Of a DNA stretch of 64,000 bases, positions 34,354-46,050 are shown piece by piece. Position numbers and translations under genes: made by a program. Position 1 is the stretch's first letter. Each line of letters begins with the position of its first letter. Source of the stretch: Henckelia pumila (Eukaryota > Streptophyta > Magnoliopsida > Lamiales > Gesneriaceae). The stretch is taken from positions 58,930,570 to 58,994,569 of the forward strand of contig NC_133121.1 in NCBI RefSeq assembly GCF_033568475.1, read 5' to 3'. The notes below the pieces were generated by a model that made no database searches, was not told the origin of the DNA, and saw nothing but the letters and a program-made list of their open reading frames with translations.

Positions 34354-37300
34354 TCAGTGGTCGTCGCTGTCATCACTCATATCGTCACTATCAACAGCAG
34401 GTGCCGGGTTTGAAGTATTAAAGGCAGGTGGCCACTGAGGATAAGGGGGAAAAGGATGAGCCGAACTCGCCGCTTGAGGAAATTGGTGGCTCAATGCACT
34501 AGTGAATCCCATCATGTAATCTATGAAAACGTCATGTATTTGCTGAAAATGATGGAATTCTTGACGATGTTGGCGCAGATCCTCCTCAAGAGATGTCACA
34601 CGCGCTTCCAAAGATGGTTATGCTTGAGTCTGTGAGGCAGAAGCTCTACTAGCTGCTGCGCTAGCATTGAAAGCTCGTCGTGCAGCATGTTCTCTCTGTT
34701 CGCTAGCTGATGGATGGCACATGGAAGAACCCCCACCGGTTATCAGGGCCGTGGGCTTCAATAACTCTTCAGTCGGGCTCCAATCTACACCCACTGCTTC
34801 GCATAAATCCGTAATAAGAGATGGCAAAGCTAGGCCCCCCCCTCGAACGACCAGTGAAGACGTTCTGAATGGTCTCTTGACAAATTCGGCCTAAATCCAT
34901 GGACATGCCCTCTACAATGCAATATACTAGAATTGCCCTCTCCCTTGTGACCTCATTGTGAGACCCCGATTCTAAACTCGAAATAATTAAACATAATCGA
35001 ACACGGTAAGTCGCGAAAACAAATCAGAATTTTTTTTTTTTTTTTAAAAGACAAGCCTCGCGCCCGCGCGAGCTATCGCCTCGCGCGTGCGCAGGAAAAA
35101 GGGCCAGTGGCCTCGAGGGAAGCTCGCGCCCGCGCGAGGAAGGGGCTCGTGCGCGCGCGGGCAAAAATACCCGAGCCACTCCAGGCAGCTCGTGCGCGCG
35201 CGAGGACAGGCCTCGCCCGCGCGCAGGCCAAACGGACAGAAAACAGGGGAACCTGGATAAAATCAAGCCAAACACGTATCAAATCAAATCCAAGCTCCAA
35301 CAAACAATACAACACGAAATCAGAACATACCACAAGTTCTAAATCCTTCCCGCAATACAAAACAAGTCGAGTTCTAAAATCAGAGTTCCAACGACTCAAC
35401 AAAACTAATACAAGTTCAGAAAACTCGACCCTACGACGCGGAGTCTCACTTCTATCCATCTCACCCCAAGCTAACCAAGACGACTCGGTCCAGCTCCTGA
35501 TCCTCCTGTTGCCAAGTTACATATACAAAACAAAGACAACAGCTGGAATAATCCGGTTAGAAATATAATTTCTAAGTAAAAGAGACAGGCATGCAATATC
35601 AAATAAACACCTCGTATCAAAATCCACAAACATCAACAACTACAAAGAAAAGGGATGTATGCATGCCTTTAAAACTCGGGACTATCAAATCAGATAATCG
35701 AAATTTCAATCGATACTCGATTGGGATCCCGGGGCTAAGTATTCACAACAACCCACCGACACACCCATTCGGGGTGGATGTCGCTCAACTCAACCCCTAG
35801 ACTTCAGAGCAACTATAAGAAGTATTCTGGTACTTAGAAAATCTCGAAATCTAAGCCCACTTCAATATAGCTCTCTAAATTGTCTAAATTCAAACGAATT
35901 GAATAATCGGCTCAATATGAATGCAAGTGTAACAAGATACTCAAACAAGCTCACACAAGCAAATAAACATGTAGTATGTGATTTTCGGGGCTCGAGAATC
36001 AATCGAACTCGAGTATTCAACCCCATTCAATTAAAAGTCATCTTTTACCTTTCGAGTCCGTCGAAGATTCAAATCTGAAAATAATAACGAACTCAAATAA
36101 ATAATCAATCAAATCACAAAACTTCATAACAAGGAAATTCAATCAATATACCATCTTCAATTCTCGACACGACTCAACTTCCAAGTTCAATCCAATTCCA
36201 AGACTTCAATCCAAATCTGAAAATGAAGAATATATGGATTCGGTAACAATCTACCAATTCAATCAAACCCGGAAGTCAAACCGAAACAAAACAACCCAAA
36301 ATCCAAACTCGATTCCGACGGCATAACGGCTATAATCGGTCAAACCAAAAATCTCCAATAACATCCAACAATCCCAAATCATCCAAAACAACTCCTCAAT
36401 CAACAAAACAAATCAAAAACCATCAAAATCCAACAAAATCTCACAACCCCATTTTCGAATTTAATTCCAAAAATCATATAAAATCCAAACTTCGTTCTTT
36501 TTCCAAACCGACTTCGAATACACGATCTATACTAACTCAAGAATGACATACTCCAATATTATCAAATTCTGACAACTCAACAAAATCGAAGTTCAAGAGA
36601 TCGAAGTAAAACTTACGTCTAAACGAAGCCCTCGTTGTGGTGATTGTGAATCTCAACTCGGAAATGAAATCTAACGATCGGATCGAGCGAATTGAACGGA
36701 AAGAAAAGCTTAGAAGTCGCCTCTCATGGCTTCCGGGAGAGAGAAATTGAGAGGGAGAGAGTGGGGAGGAAGGAGAGGTATGGGGTGAGGTGATGGGTAT
36801 GTCAACTTGAATCTATTAATAATATATAAATCCAACTTTTGCATTTCAGTCCTTTATTTCTCCAATCTTGCAAAGTAACCCCCTGCTAAATAACAAAACA
36901 ATCCTCAATCACTGAAAACCCTGATTATCTCGATTAAACTCAATTATAGTAAAATCAGGGCATTACACTCATGATCATTGTCAGTTGGTTTTAGTTTAGC
37001 GCAAACCAGAGCATACCACCTCTTGGCATCCCTTTTCAAATCAATCTTCCTCAACTTGGATGGTTTGAAATCACTTCCCAACCTCCATATAGCACCCTCG
37101 ACACAGATAGATTGGATAATAGCATCATAATCAATATCCCCAGATCGATATGCCACATACTCATCATTGTCTATTGGCGGGATATGAAATAAAGTGTTAA
37201 TTGCAACCGAATCAAATGGCACCATGTGTCCTCGCACTAATACTTTGAATTCAACGTGTTTCACCTTAAGATTGGCATAGAACTCTCGCACCAATGAAAT

Positions 37301-37549
37301 AACAGCTTCTTGAGGCTGCTTAACAAATTTGAGCCACTGACGCTGTAGCACCTCATCCCCAACATTACACCGTATGATGCCATTTGGCTCAAAACCAATT
37401 GTGGTATCGAATCCTCTTTCAGGCAAAATATTTTTGGATAACAACGCTTGATAGTTCTCTTCGGCCTGTTTATTCCAAAAACAATGATCATCGAAATTCG
37501 GAGCCGAAGAAGAGGATTCGCCCAACTTTGTTTTCTTCTTTGGAGCCAT
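34354..37549 (-). pseudogene. Athila post-pol ORF (env-position protein), split by a solo LTR
   Basis: It starts MAPKKKTKLGES at 37549 and resembles the plant 'putative plant transposon protein' family encoded after pol in Athila elements; its function is unknown. The frame runs to 36973, is cut by the solo LTR, and resumes at 34951 in the same frame (DNDHE, then VTRERAILVYCIVEG). A frameshift lies in a C-run near 34838 (plus strand), and a stop near 34617 precedes a final acidic tail ending SDDMSDDSDDH. A short coiled-coil-like stretch (EARVTSLEEDLRQHRQEF) precedes the tail. No signal peptide or membrane segment is visible, so envelope function is not supported. Confidence 0.82.
34957..36967 (-). 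mobile_element. Solo LTR, 2011 bp, gypsy-like
   Basis: Plus strand TGTGAGACCCC to GGGCATTACA; element sense TGTAATGCCC to TCTCACA. It is flanked by a perfect CTCAT duplication (34952-34956 and 36968-36972). There is no internal region, so it is the product of LTR-LTR recombination. It contains a very GC-rich block at 35050-35230 with GCGCGCGGGC/GCCCGCGCG-type inverted motifs. Confidence 0.92.
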
Positions 37550-38560
37550 AAATCAAACACTTGGAAGACACAATACTAACTTGAAATTCAACAAGAACAA
37601 TCAACACTCTTGATACCCCCAAACTATCATTTCAACTTTCTCGTCAACGTGAAACGAGCATCGACAAAACGAATGCAAAATACCCCAACTCGTAGACAAA
37701 TCAATGCTACAATCTCCACTATTTCAATAACCCCATAAACAGAACCGTGCACACCCGTGATCAGAAAGACTTACCACCTTTGCCAGATGAACCTCCATAC
37801 AGCATCCTGAAAATATAAATTCGGACTGAGCTCTGTGTTACGCCCTCGAACAAACAATTAGAGATTAGAGCAAACAAAATTTGAGAAGGTAAAGAGGGAG
37901 AATTGAGGGAAGAGAACAAAAAGATAGAGATAAAAAGGAAAAGATTGACAAAAGAGGAAGATATTGATAGTAATCGGCACTTTGGAGAGAAAAAGAGATG
38001 GGAGAAAAGGAAATAGAGGGTAGAATTAGAAGAGAGAATGAGAGAAAGAAGGATAGAAATCGGGCAATATGTGCAGACGAGGCGGGCGCGCATAGACAAC
38101 TGCTCCTGTTATTTTTCTTCATAAATCGACGCGCGGGCGCGCCCCAATGACAGGTGCCCGCGCATAGAACTCTGTAAAATTGCACTTGTTTTCATTATTT
38201 TCAAGCGCGGGCACGCCAAAAGTGAGGCGGGCGCATATACTCATCTGTAAAAGACTACGAGGTTGACATTTCTTCACACGCAGGTGTGCCACAGGAGAGG
38301 CGGGCGCGCATAGCCATCTGAACCATTTCTTCATTGTTATTTTCGGGACACGCGGGCGCGCCAGACGAGAGGAGGGCGCGCATGACATTCTGGAAATGGT
38401 TGCTAAAAATGAAATAAAAGGAAGAAAAATAAATAAAAATCAAGAAAATGACAAAATTCAAAGCAAAAACTGAAAAGACAAAATTAAAACTAAAAGAACA
38501 AATGGGTTGCCTCCCATTTAGCGCTTGTTTTATAGTCCTCAGCCGGACTTTTCACCAGTT
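37550..38560 (-). other. Athila-A spacer between pol and last ORF
   Basis: Just after the pol stop is the block AAATGGGAGGCAACCCATTT (reverse of 38501-38520), a conserved mark seen after pol in Athila elements. At 38065-38395 lies a degenerate tandem array of about five units of 70-80 bp built on ATGCGCGCCCGCCT. Open frames over the array are repetitive and unlike any known protein; I treat them as non-coding. Confidence 0.75.
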
Positions 38561-40523
38561 TTAAGCCGGGTCTGTGAGGAGAGTACTCTCAGTACTTTGT
38601 ACTTCAGTACCATAATAATGTTTCACCCTTTTCCCGTTCACTTTGAATATTCTTCCATCTTTACATCGCAGCTCAATCGCACCGTGCGGATATACCTTCT
38701 CCACCATAAATGGTCCAGACCATCTGGACTTCAATTTTCCTGGAAACAATTTTAAACGGGAGTTAAATAACAATACTTTCTGACCTGGTTCGAATTCGCG
38801 AGATACAATGTTCTTGTCATGCCACTTCTTTGTTTGCTCCTTGTAGATCTTGGCATTCTCATATGCATCATTTCGAAACTCGTCTAATTCTGTCAACTGT
38901 AATTTACGTAACTCCCCCGATGCTTCGATATCCATATTCAGCTTCTTGACCGCCCAAAATGCTTTATGCTCTAACTCCAAAGGCAAATGACATGCCTTAC
39001 CAAACACCAACCTATACGGTGACATCCCAATCGGTGTTTTAAACGCAGTGCGGTATGCCCATAATGCGTCATCCAGCTTGAGCGCCCAATCTTTTTTATT
39101 CATCTTCACTGTCTTCTCTAATACTTGCTTGATTTCTCGGTTAGAAATTTCCGCTTGACCATTAGTTTGCGGATGATATGCACACGCCACCTTATGCCTG
39201 ACACCATACTTAGTGAGCAAGGTATTAAAAATTTTATTACAAAAGTGTGTACCTTCGTCACTGATTATTGCGCGTGGTGTTCCAAACCGTGTAAAAATGT
39301 TCTTCTGCAGATATTTTACTACAACACGAGCATCATTAGTAGAGGTGGAAATTGCTTCCACCCATTTCGACACATAATCCACTGCCAATAGGATATAAGT
39401 GTATCCAAAAGAAGGAGGAAAAGGACCCATAAAATCAATACCCCACACATCAAATAATTCCACTTCTAAAATGTTTGTGAGGGGTAATTCATGCTTTCTA
39501 GAAATATTTCCCGTTCTCTGACACTTATCACATGATTTCACTAAGGTATAACTATCTTTAAATAACGTAGGCCAATAAAAACCGGATTGTAATACCTTAG
39601 CGGCAGTTTGGGTGGCTCCAAAATGTCCTCCATAAGGAGAGGAATGGCATTGTTCCAAAATTTCAGCTGCCTCTTGCCCCGCCACACATCGTCTAATCAA
39701 TTGATCAGCACAATGTTTGAAAACATAGGGATCATCCCATAAGTAGAACTTAACATCATGGAAAAATTTCTTTTTCTGATGTCGGTTCAACTCTGGAGGC
39801 ATAGCACCACAAGACAAAAAATTCGCAATATCAGCAAACCATGGGATATAGGAACTTACCTCAAAGATCTGTTCATCCGGAAACAGTTCCTTTATGTTCT
39901 CTTCCTCTTTAACGTCTTCTAGCTCCAATCTCGACAAGTGATCTGCAACTTGATTTTCACTCCCCTTCTTGTCCTTGATCTCAAAATCAAACTCTTGTAG
40001 AAGTAGAATCCACCTTATCAAGCATGACTTAGCGTCCTTTTTGGCAAACAAGTAGTGAATCGCTGCATGGTCAGTATAAACAACTACTTTAGTACCAATT
40101 AAATATGGACGGAATTTATCAAAAGCAAAAACTACTGCAAGCATCTCTTTTTCTGTAGTAGTGTAGTTTTGCTGGGCGGCATCCATGGTGCGACTGGCAT
40201 AGTATATGGCTCTGAACATCTTATTTCTCCTCTGGCCTAATACAGCGCCTACTGCATAGTCACTCGCATCGCACATAAGCTCAAAGGGCTCCTTCCACTC
40301 CGGCACAATCATGATGGGTGATGTGGTCAACGCCGTCTTGATCTTTTCAAAGGCCTGCAAACAATCATCATCAAAAATGAATGTAGAATCTTTTTCAAGT
40401 AAATTACACAAAGGTTTTGTGATTTTAGAAAAATCCTTGATGAAACGCCGATAAAACCCTGCATGGCCTAAAAAGCTTCTGATTCCCTTGATATTCTTTG
40501 GAGGTGGAAGCTTCTCAATTGCA
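38561..40523 (-). pseudogene. Athila-A RNase H and integrase
   Basis: It contains RNase H ([19 protein letters not shown]), the tether [15 protein letters not shown], the integrase zinc domain ([21 protein letters not shown]), the integrase core ([36 protein letters not shown]) and the C-terminal GPF-type domain. About 650 residues without a stop, so this is the best-preserved Athila piece. The open frame extends upstream to 40579 only through the out-of-frame copy of a 115-bp duplication. Confidence 0.92.
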
Positions 40524-40638
40524 AATGGGTTTTGTGATTTTAGAAAAATCCTTGATGAAACGCCGATAAAACCCAGCATGGCCTAAAAAACTTCTGATGC
40601 CCTTGATATTCTTTGGAGGTGGAAGCTTCTCAATTGCA
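40413..40638. repeat. 115-bp tandem duplication inside Athila-A pol
   Basis: The segment starting GGTTTTGTGATTTTAG at 40413 recurs at 40528, with about four mismatches over 111 bp. Since 115 is not a multiple of three, it shifts the reading frame between RT and RNase H. Confidence 0.93.
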
Positions 40639-40639
40639 A

Positions 40640-41170
40640 CCACTTTGGCTCGATCCACCTCTAATCCATTGGATGACACTTTATGTCCAAGGACAATGCC
40701 CTCTTGAACCATAAAGTGACATTTTTCCCAATTTAGCACTAGATTCTTTTCCTGGCACCTCTGCAAAACAAGAGACAGATTATGCAAGAAATGATCAAAA
40801 GAGGTACCAAATACAGAAAAGTCATCCATAAAAACTTCCATCACGTCACCATATCTGCAAAAATCGCCATCATACACCGCTGAAAAGTTGCAAGTGCATT
40901 ACACAATCCAAAAGGTATCCTCCTGAAAGAAAACGTGCCATAGGGACACGTAAAAGTAGTCTTCTCCTGATCCTCTGGCACGATAGCGATTTGATTATAA
41001 CCTGAATAACCATCTAAGAAGCAGTAATAGCAATAACCAGCAAGTCTGTCAAGCATTTGATCAATAAAAGGAAGTGGAAAATGATCCTTACGAGTAGCTT
41101 TGTTCAACTTTCTATAATCTATACAAACTCGCCAGCCAGTTACTGTACGTTTGGAGATTAACTCATTATT
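40640..41170 (-). pseudogene. Athila-A RT, broken
   Basis: RT motifs ATRKDHFPLPFIDQMLDRL, GYSGYNQIA and TTFTCPYGTFSFRR lie in one frame. VFMDDFSVFG (catalytic FMDD) and IVLGHKVSSNGLEVD lie in another. The frame change falls a few codons before the FMDD, near 40860. Confidence 0.9.
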
Positions 41171-42463
41171 TTAGTTTTTAACCACAGTAATCCCACCCTT
41201 CTTAGGCACCACTTGAACAGGAGATACCCAACTACTGTCATAAATAGCATAAATCACTCCCGCATTCAACAGTTTTAACACTTCTTTCTTAACTACTTCT
41301 TTCATCGCGGGATTCAACCGCCTCTGGTGATCAACATAAGGAGTATAAGACTCTTCCATCAAAATTTTATGCATGCAAATTGTTGGACTAATACCCTTAA
41401 TGTCAGAAATTGACCATCCTAACGCAGTTTTAAAATTTCTCAGAACTCTCAACAACTTATCTTTTTCTACAGCAGACAGATGAGCAGATATAATAATAGG
41501 ATAAGTAGAATTTTCACCCAGGAATGCATAACATAAATGTGCAGGCAATTCTTTCAAATCATGAGTTTCAGTGGATACCTCTGGTGCACTATTCTCCAAA
41601 GCTTCAGATTCCTTAGGACTTACCATCTTTTCTTTTGGAGCGCTGTCAAGGATTGCTTTTTGCTCATTTAACTCCCAATATTCTTCCTTATCAACCACCT
41701 CATCCGCCACCAAACATCTTTCGAGTGGATCGGTAATTCCTGCACATGAAAAGGAGTTATGAGAATCAATAATTTCAATTCTCTTACATGTACTTACCTC
41801 ATTTGGGCCCCTCATGGTGTGATAAATATTAAAAATCACCGCTTCACCACCAACTCGAAGTGTGAGTTCTCCCTTGTGGACATCGATCAATGCGCGTGCA
41901 GTAGCTAGAAAAGGTCTCCCAAAAATCAAGGGAGTTTCTTCATCTTCATCCATGTCCAAAATCACGAAGTCTGCTGGAAATATGAACTTATCGACCTTTA
42001 CCAAAACATCCTCCACAATACCCCGTGGGTATGTGATACTCCGATCAGCTAGCTGTAATGTGATGGTGGTCACCCTGACTTCTCCAAGCTCCAAAGTCCT
42101 GTAAACAGAAAAAGGCATTAAATTTATACTTGCTCCTAAATCACATAAAGCTCTATTTACCTTAGAACCACCAATAAAACAAGGGATAGTAAAACTCCCA
42201 GGATCCTTCATCTTTTGTGGAAACGTTTTCTGCAGGATTGCGCTACATTCTTCTGTCAAATTCACCACTTCGTTGTCTTGCAATCTCCTCTTCTTAGACA
42301 TTACATCTTTGATGAATTTTGCATAATTAGGCATTTGTTCCAAGGCATCTGCAAATGGAATATTGATGTGTATCTTCTTGAAGATATCTAGAAACTTGGA
42401 AAACTGCTCATCAAGTGCCTTCTTCTTAAACCGCTGTGGATAAGGAAGTTGTGGCTTGTACAT
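41171..42463 (-). pseudogene. Athila-A protease and start of RT
   Basis: 430 codons. Retroviral-type protease with CDLGASINLMP (about residue 110) and LIFGRPFLATARALID, then a linker rich in Glu/Ser, then the RT start (WVSPVQVVPKKGG). It ends at a TAA where a Glu codon is expected; the RT continues in the same frame afterwards. Confidence 0.9.
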
Positions 42464-42469
42464 CGGTTA

Positions 42470-43705
42470 AGATTCAGCTTCCTTCTTGGGCTCTTCAACC
42501 ACAATTTATTCAGTCACTGGTTCTTCACTTTCTTTGGCTTTGCTCTGCTCTTTCTCTTCTAACTTCTTCCCACTTCTCAACTCAACTGCTTTGCACTGCT
42601 CTTTTGGATTCACTTCAGTATTGCTGGGAAACTGTCCTCTGTTTTGATCCTTCAAAGAATTTGCAAGCTGTCCAATCTGTGTCTCCATGGATTTCATCAT
42701 AGCTCCCAAACTACACATGTGTGTCTCCATGCTATCCATTCGAGTTTCAGTCCTCGACATCCTCTTGTTAGATTCAGTAACAAATGTAGACACCACATCC
42801 TCCAACGACGCTTTACCTTCCCCTTGATTTGTATTGAATCCCGGAGGGGGGTTTCAACACATTTTTGTTGTTGGCATAGGAAAAATTTTCCTGTTTACGT
42901 AAACCAGGATGATAAGCATTAGGTGGAGGGTTACCTCGATAGCTTCCATAGCCTCTGGGATTGATATATTGAGCTTCCTCAGGTGGATGAGATTCATCTA
43001 TGGCAACCGACACACCTGCAGGTTCTGCGATATTTACCTTGTTCAGAGAGGCAACTTGTGTACTCAATGCAGATAGCTATGTAGTGATGGATGTGAGAGG
43101 ATCCACACTGTATACTCCCTTCTTGACTCCCATACGTTCAGACAGCCATTGATAACTATTGATAGTCATCTGTTCCAGCATATCATAAGCCTGAATGGGG
43201 TCCTTGGCGAATATGGTACCTCCAGCAGCAGAGTCCACAGACATTCTTGTAGGCGTATTCAGCCCATTGTAGAAAAACTCTATTTCTTCCCAATCTGCAA
43301 AATTATGATTAGGACAACGCCTTAATAAATCTTTGTACCTTTCCCATGCCTCATATAGCTGTTCTGAATCATGCTATTGAAAGGTACTGATCTCAATCTT
43401 CAGCTGGGTTTCCTTTGATGGTGGAAAGAACTTTTCCAAAAATTTCACAGCCATGCCCTCCCAAGTTGTTATGCTTCCTAGTGGCAATGACTGCAACCAG
43501 CTCCGTGCCTTGTTCCTGAGAGAAAAAGGAAATAGCCGTAAGCGTATTATATCCTCAGAAACACCATTTATTTTTACTGTATCAGTAATTTCAAGAAAAT
43601 TGCGCAAGTGTAAATGAGGATCAGCTTGACAGCTCCATTGAATTGGTTCTGTTGAACCATGTTAATTAAGGCCGACTTCAACTCAAAGTTGTTGGCATTT
43701 TCTCG
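42470..43705 (-). pseudogene. Athila-A gag remnant
   Basis: It contains the gag core ([37 protein letters not shown]) and a C-terminal part with VELRSGKKLEE shared with Athila-B. Stops and frame changes break it near 43630, 43375, 43070 and 42505. No CCHC knuckle is seen where Athila-B has one. Its first ~60 codons are missing because of the fusion at 43705. Confidence 0.85.
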
Positions 43706-45223
43706 ATTGGACACTTCTACTTGACCACTTGTTTGGGGATGATAGGGTGTAGAAACTTTGTGCTTGACACCATATCTCTTAAAAAGTTTTTCAAAGAGTT
43801 TGTTGCAAAAGTGGGTGCCACCATCACTAATAATTGTGCGGGGTGTACCAAACCGGTTAAAAATGTTTTTCTTCAAAAATTTTATGACCACTTGTGCATC
43901 ATTAGTTGCAAAAGCTTCAGCCTCTACCCATTTAGAAACATAATTGACGGCGACCAAAATGTATTTTTTTGTAAAAGAGTTTGGAAATGGTCCCATTAAG
44001 TCGATTCTCCACACATCAAATATCTCACACTCAATAATATTATTCAAAGGAATTTCATGACGATTTGAGATATTACTTGTCCACTGACATCTATCACACT
44101 CAATAACAAAAGACCATGCATCTTTAAACAGATTGGGCCAATAGAACCCACATTCAAGTACCTTAGCTGCCGTCTTGATTGGCCCAGCATGGCCACCTAC
44201 CTCACGGTCATGACAATGACTGAGGATACTTTTTATCTCTCCTTCCGCCACATATCTCCGGATCATCGAATCAGCACAAATTTTAAACAAGAAAGGTTCT
44301 TCCCAAAAATAATGCTTTACATCCGACATAAATTTTTTTTTTTGATGAAAAGACAAGTTATGTGGGAGTGTGCCCGTGACCAAGTAATTTTCAAAATTAG
44401 CATACCAAGGTGAATTTTTTATGGCAAACAAATTTTCATCAGGAAACCAATCATCTATGTCCTCAATATCATTCTGTGCACAATCAAAAATGAATTCTAG
44501 TCTAGAGAGGTGATCAGCTACGACATTTTTTACTCCTTTCTTATCCTTTATCTCTAAATCAAATTCTCGTAAGAGCAGGATCCACCTAATCAACCTAGGT
44601 TTTGCATCTTTCTTAGCCAATATGTGTCTTATGGCAGAGTGAACATTGTATACAGTAATTTTCGAAAGTACAAGGTATGAATGGAATTTGTCAAGTGAAA
44701 AGACTACAACTAGCAACTCCTTTTCAGTGGTGGTATAATTCAGTTGAGCTTCATTCAAGGTTTTGCTAGCATAGTAAATAGTACGGAATACCTTGTCTAT
44801 TCGTTGGCTAAGTACCGCGCCAACAGCTGAGTCACTGGCATCACACATGACCTCAAATGGGAGATCCCAATTAGGTGATGTCAGTACTGGTGCAGTTACC
44901 AATCTTTCTCTCAGAGATTCAAATGCCTGTAAACAATGGGAATCAAAGTTAAAAGGTGTATCTTTCATCAATAAATAAGATAGAGGTTTTGCAATTTTTG
45001 TAAAATCTTTAATGAACCGCCGATAAAAACTGGTATGGCCTAGAAAACTTCTGACTCTCTTGATCGTTGTCAGTGGAGGTAAATTCTGAATGAAGTGCAC
45101 CTTAGCCCTGTCCACCTCGATTCCCTGCTCAGATATTCGGTGCCCTAATACAATACCTTCTGTTACCGTGAAGTGGCACTTTTCCCAGTTTAGTACCAAG
45201 TTCGTCTCCTCGCATCTCATCAA
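43706..45223 (-). pseudogene. Athila-B RNase H and truncated integrase
   Basis: About 500 codons without a stop: RNase H ([19 protein letters not shown]), VADHLSRLE, the zinc domain, and the integrase core through [11 protein letters not shown] and [14 protein letters not shown]. Immediately after the catalytic-Glu region the frame passes into [17 protein letters not shown], which is Athila-A gag. The integrase therefore lacks its C-terminal third. Confidence 0.9.
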
Positions 45224-45240
45224 AATAGTATTCGGATTAT

Positions 45241-45939
45241 TCAGACATGCATCAAAAGATTGACCAAAAATGGAAAAATCTCCATGAATATTTCTAGAAA
45301 ATTTTCAACCATATCATGAAAAATAGCAGTCATGCATCTCTGAAAAGTTGCAGGGGCATTACAAAGACCAAAAGGCATACGTCTATAAGCAAACGTACTA
45401 TATGGGCAAGTAAAAGTTGTTTTATCCTGATCTTTAGGTGCAATCGCAATTTGATTGTATCCTGAATACCCATCTAAAAAGCAATAAAATTCATACCCAG
45501 CAAGTCTTTCTAGCATTTGGTCAATGAAGGGGAGGTAAAAATGGTCCTTACGGGTTGCGTCATTCAATTTCCTATAATCGATACACACACGCCAACCTGT
45601 AACTGTCCTAGTAGGTATCAGCTCATTCTGCTCATTCTTAATGACAGTTATCCCACCTTTTTTCGGTACACATTGAACTGGACTTACCCATGCACTATCA
45701 GAAATGGGATAAATAATACCTTCATCCAAAAGTTTTATCGTTTCAGCCTTTACTACTTCTTGCATTTTGGGATTCAATCTCCTCTGTTGTTGGACCAAGG
45801 GGTTGATGCTCTCTTCCATTAAGATTTTATGCATGCAAATGGATGGATTAATGCCTTTGATATCTGCTACCTTCCAAGCAAACACACTCTTGTGATTTTT
45901 GAGAACATCCAGCAGTCTAGCATCCATCTCACCTGTCAA
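45241..45939 (-). pseudogene. Athila-B RT
   Basis: RT with VSPVQCVPKKGGITVIK, GWRVCIDYRKLNDATRKDHF, GYSGYNQIAIAP and FGLCNAPATFQRCM. The frame breaks exactly at the catalytic motif (FMEIFPF where FMDDFS is expected), a small indel near 45285. The rest of RT continues from 45223. Confidence 0.9.
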
Positions 45940-46050
45940 AGAAGAAGAAATTATGATAGGTAAATTTTCATTCTAACCTAGAAATACATATTTCAGATGG
46001 GCTGGTAATGGTTTCAATTCAACAGTTGGTGGTTCTTTAAGACTTGGTTT

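Larger units (their letters stand above)
32025..43705 (-). mobile_element. Athila-A: Athila-like Ty3/gypsy element, 5' end lost
   Basis: In minus-strand order: gag remnant (43705-42470), protease/RT/RNase H/integrase (42463-38561), spacer with the GGGAGGCAACCC block and a GC-rich array, an extra post-pol ORF (37549-34354), a 1.7-kb non-coding part and the 3' LTR. The motifs GYSGYNQI and TTFTCPYGTF and the extra ORF after pol point to the Athila lineage. Its own 5' LTR, PBS and gag start are missing; at 43705 it joins Athila-B. Confidence 0.88.

Noticed and set aside
35107..35568. Arg/Ala-rich 153-codon frame and two overlapping frames on the minus strand
   Set aside because: They arise from the GC-rich inverted motifs in the solo LTR; all frames are open because the composition lacks stops.
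34354..37549. True envelope gene after pol
   Set aside because: No signal peptide, membrane segment or cysteine pattern. The product matches the plant Athila post-pol protein type of unknown function.
38119..38461. Repetitive peptides containing CAPASPVAHLRV-like units in the Athila-A spacer
   Set aside because: They are translations of the GC-rich tandem array. Units sit in different frames and there is no homology to a known protein, so this is a DNA repeat and not a coding repeat.
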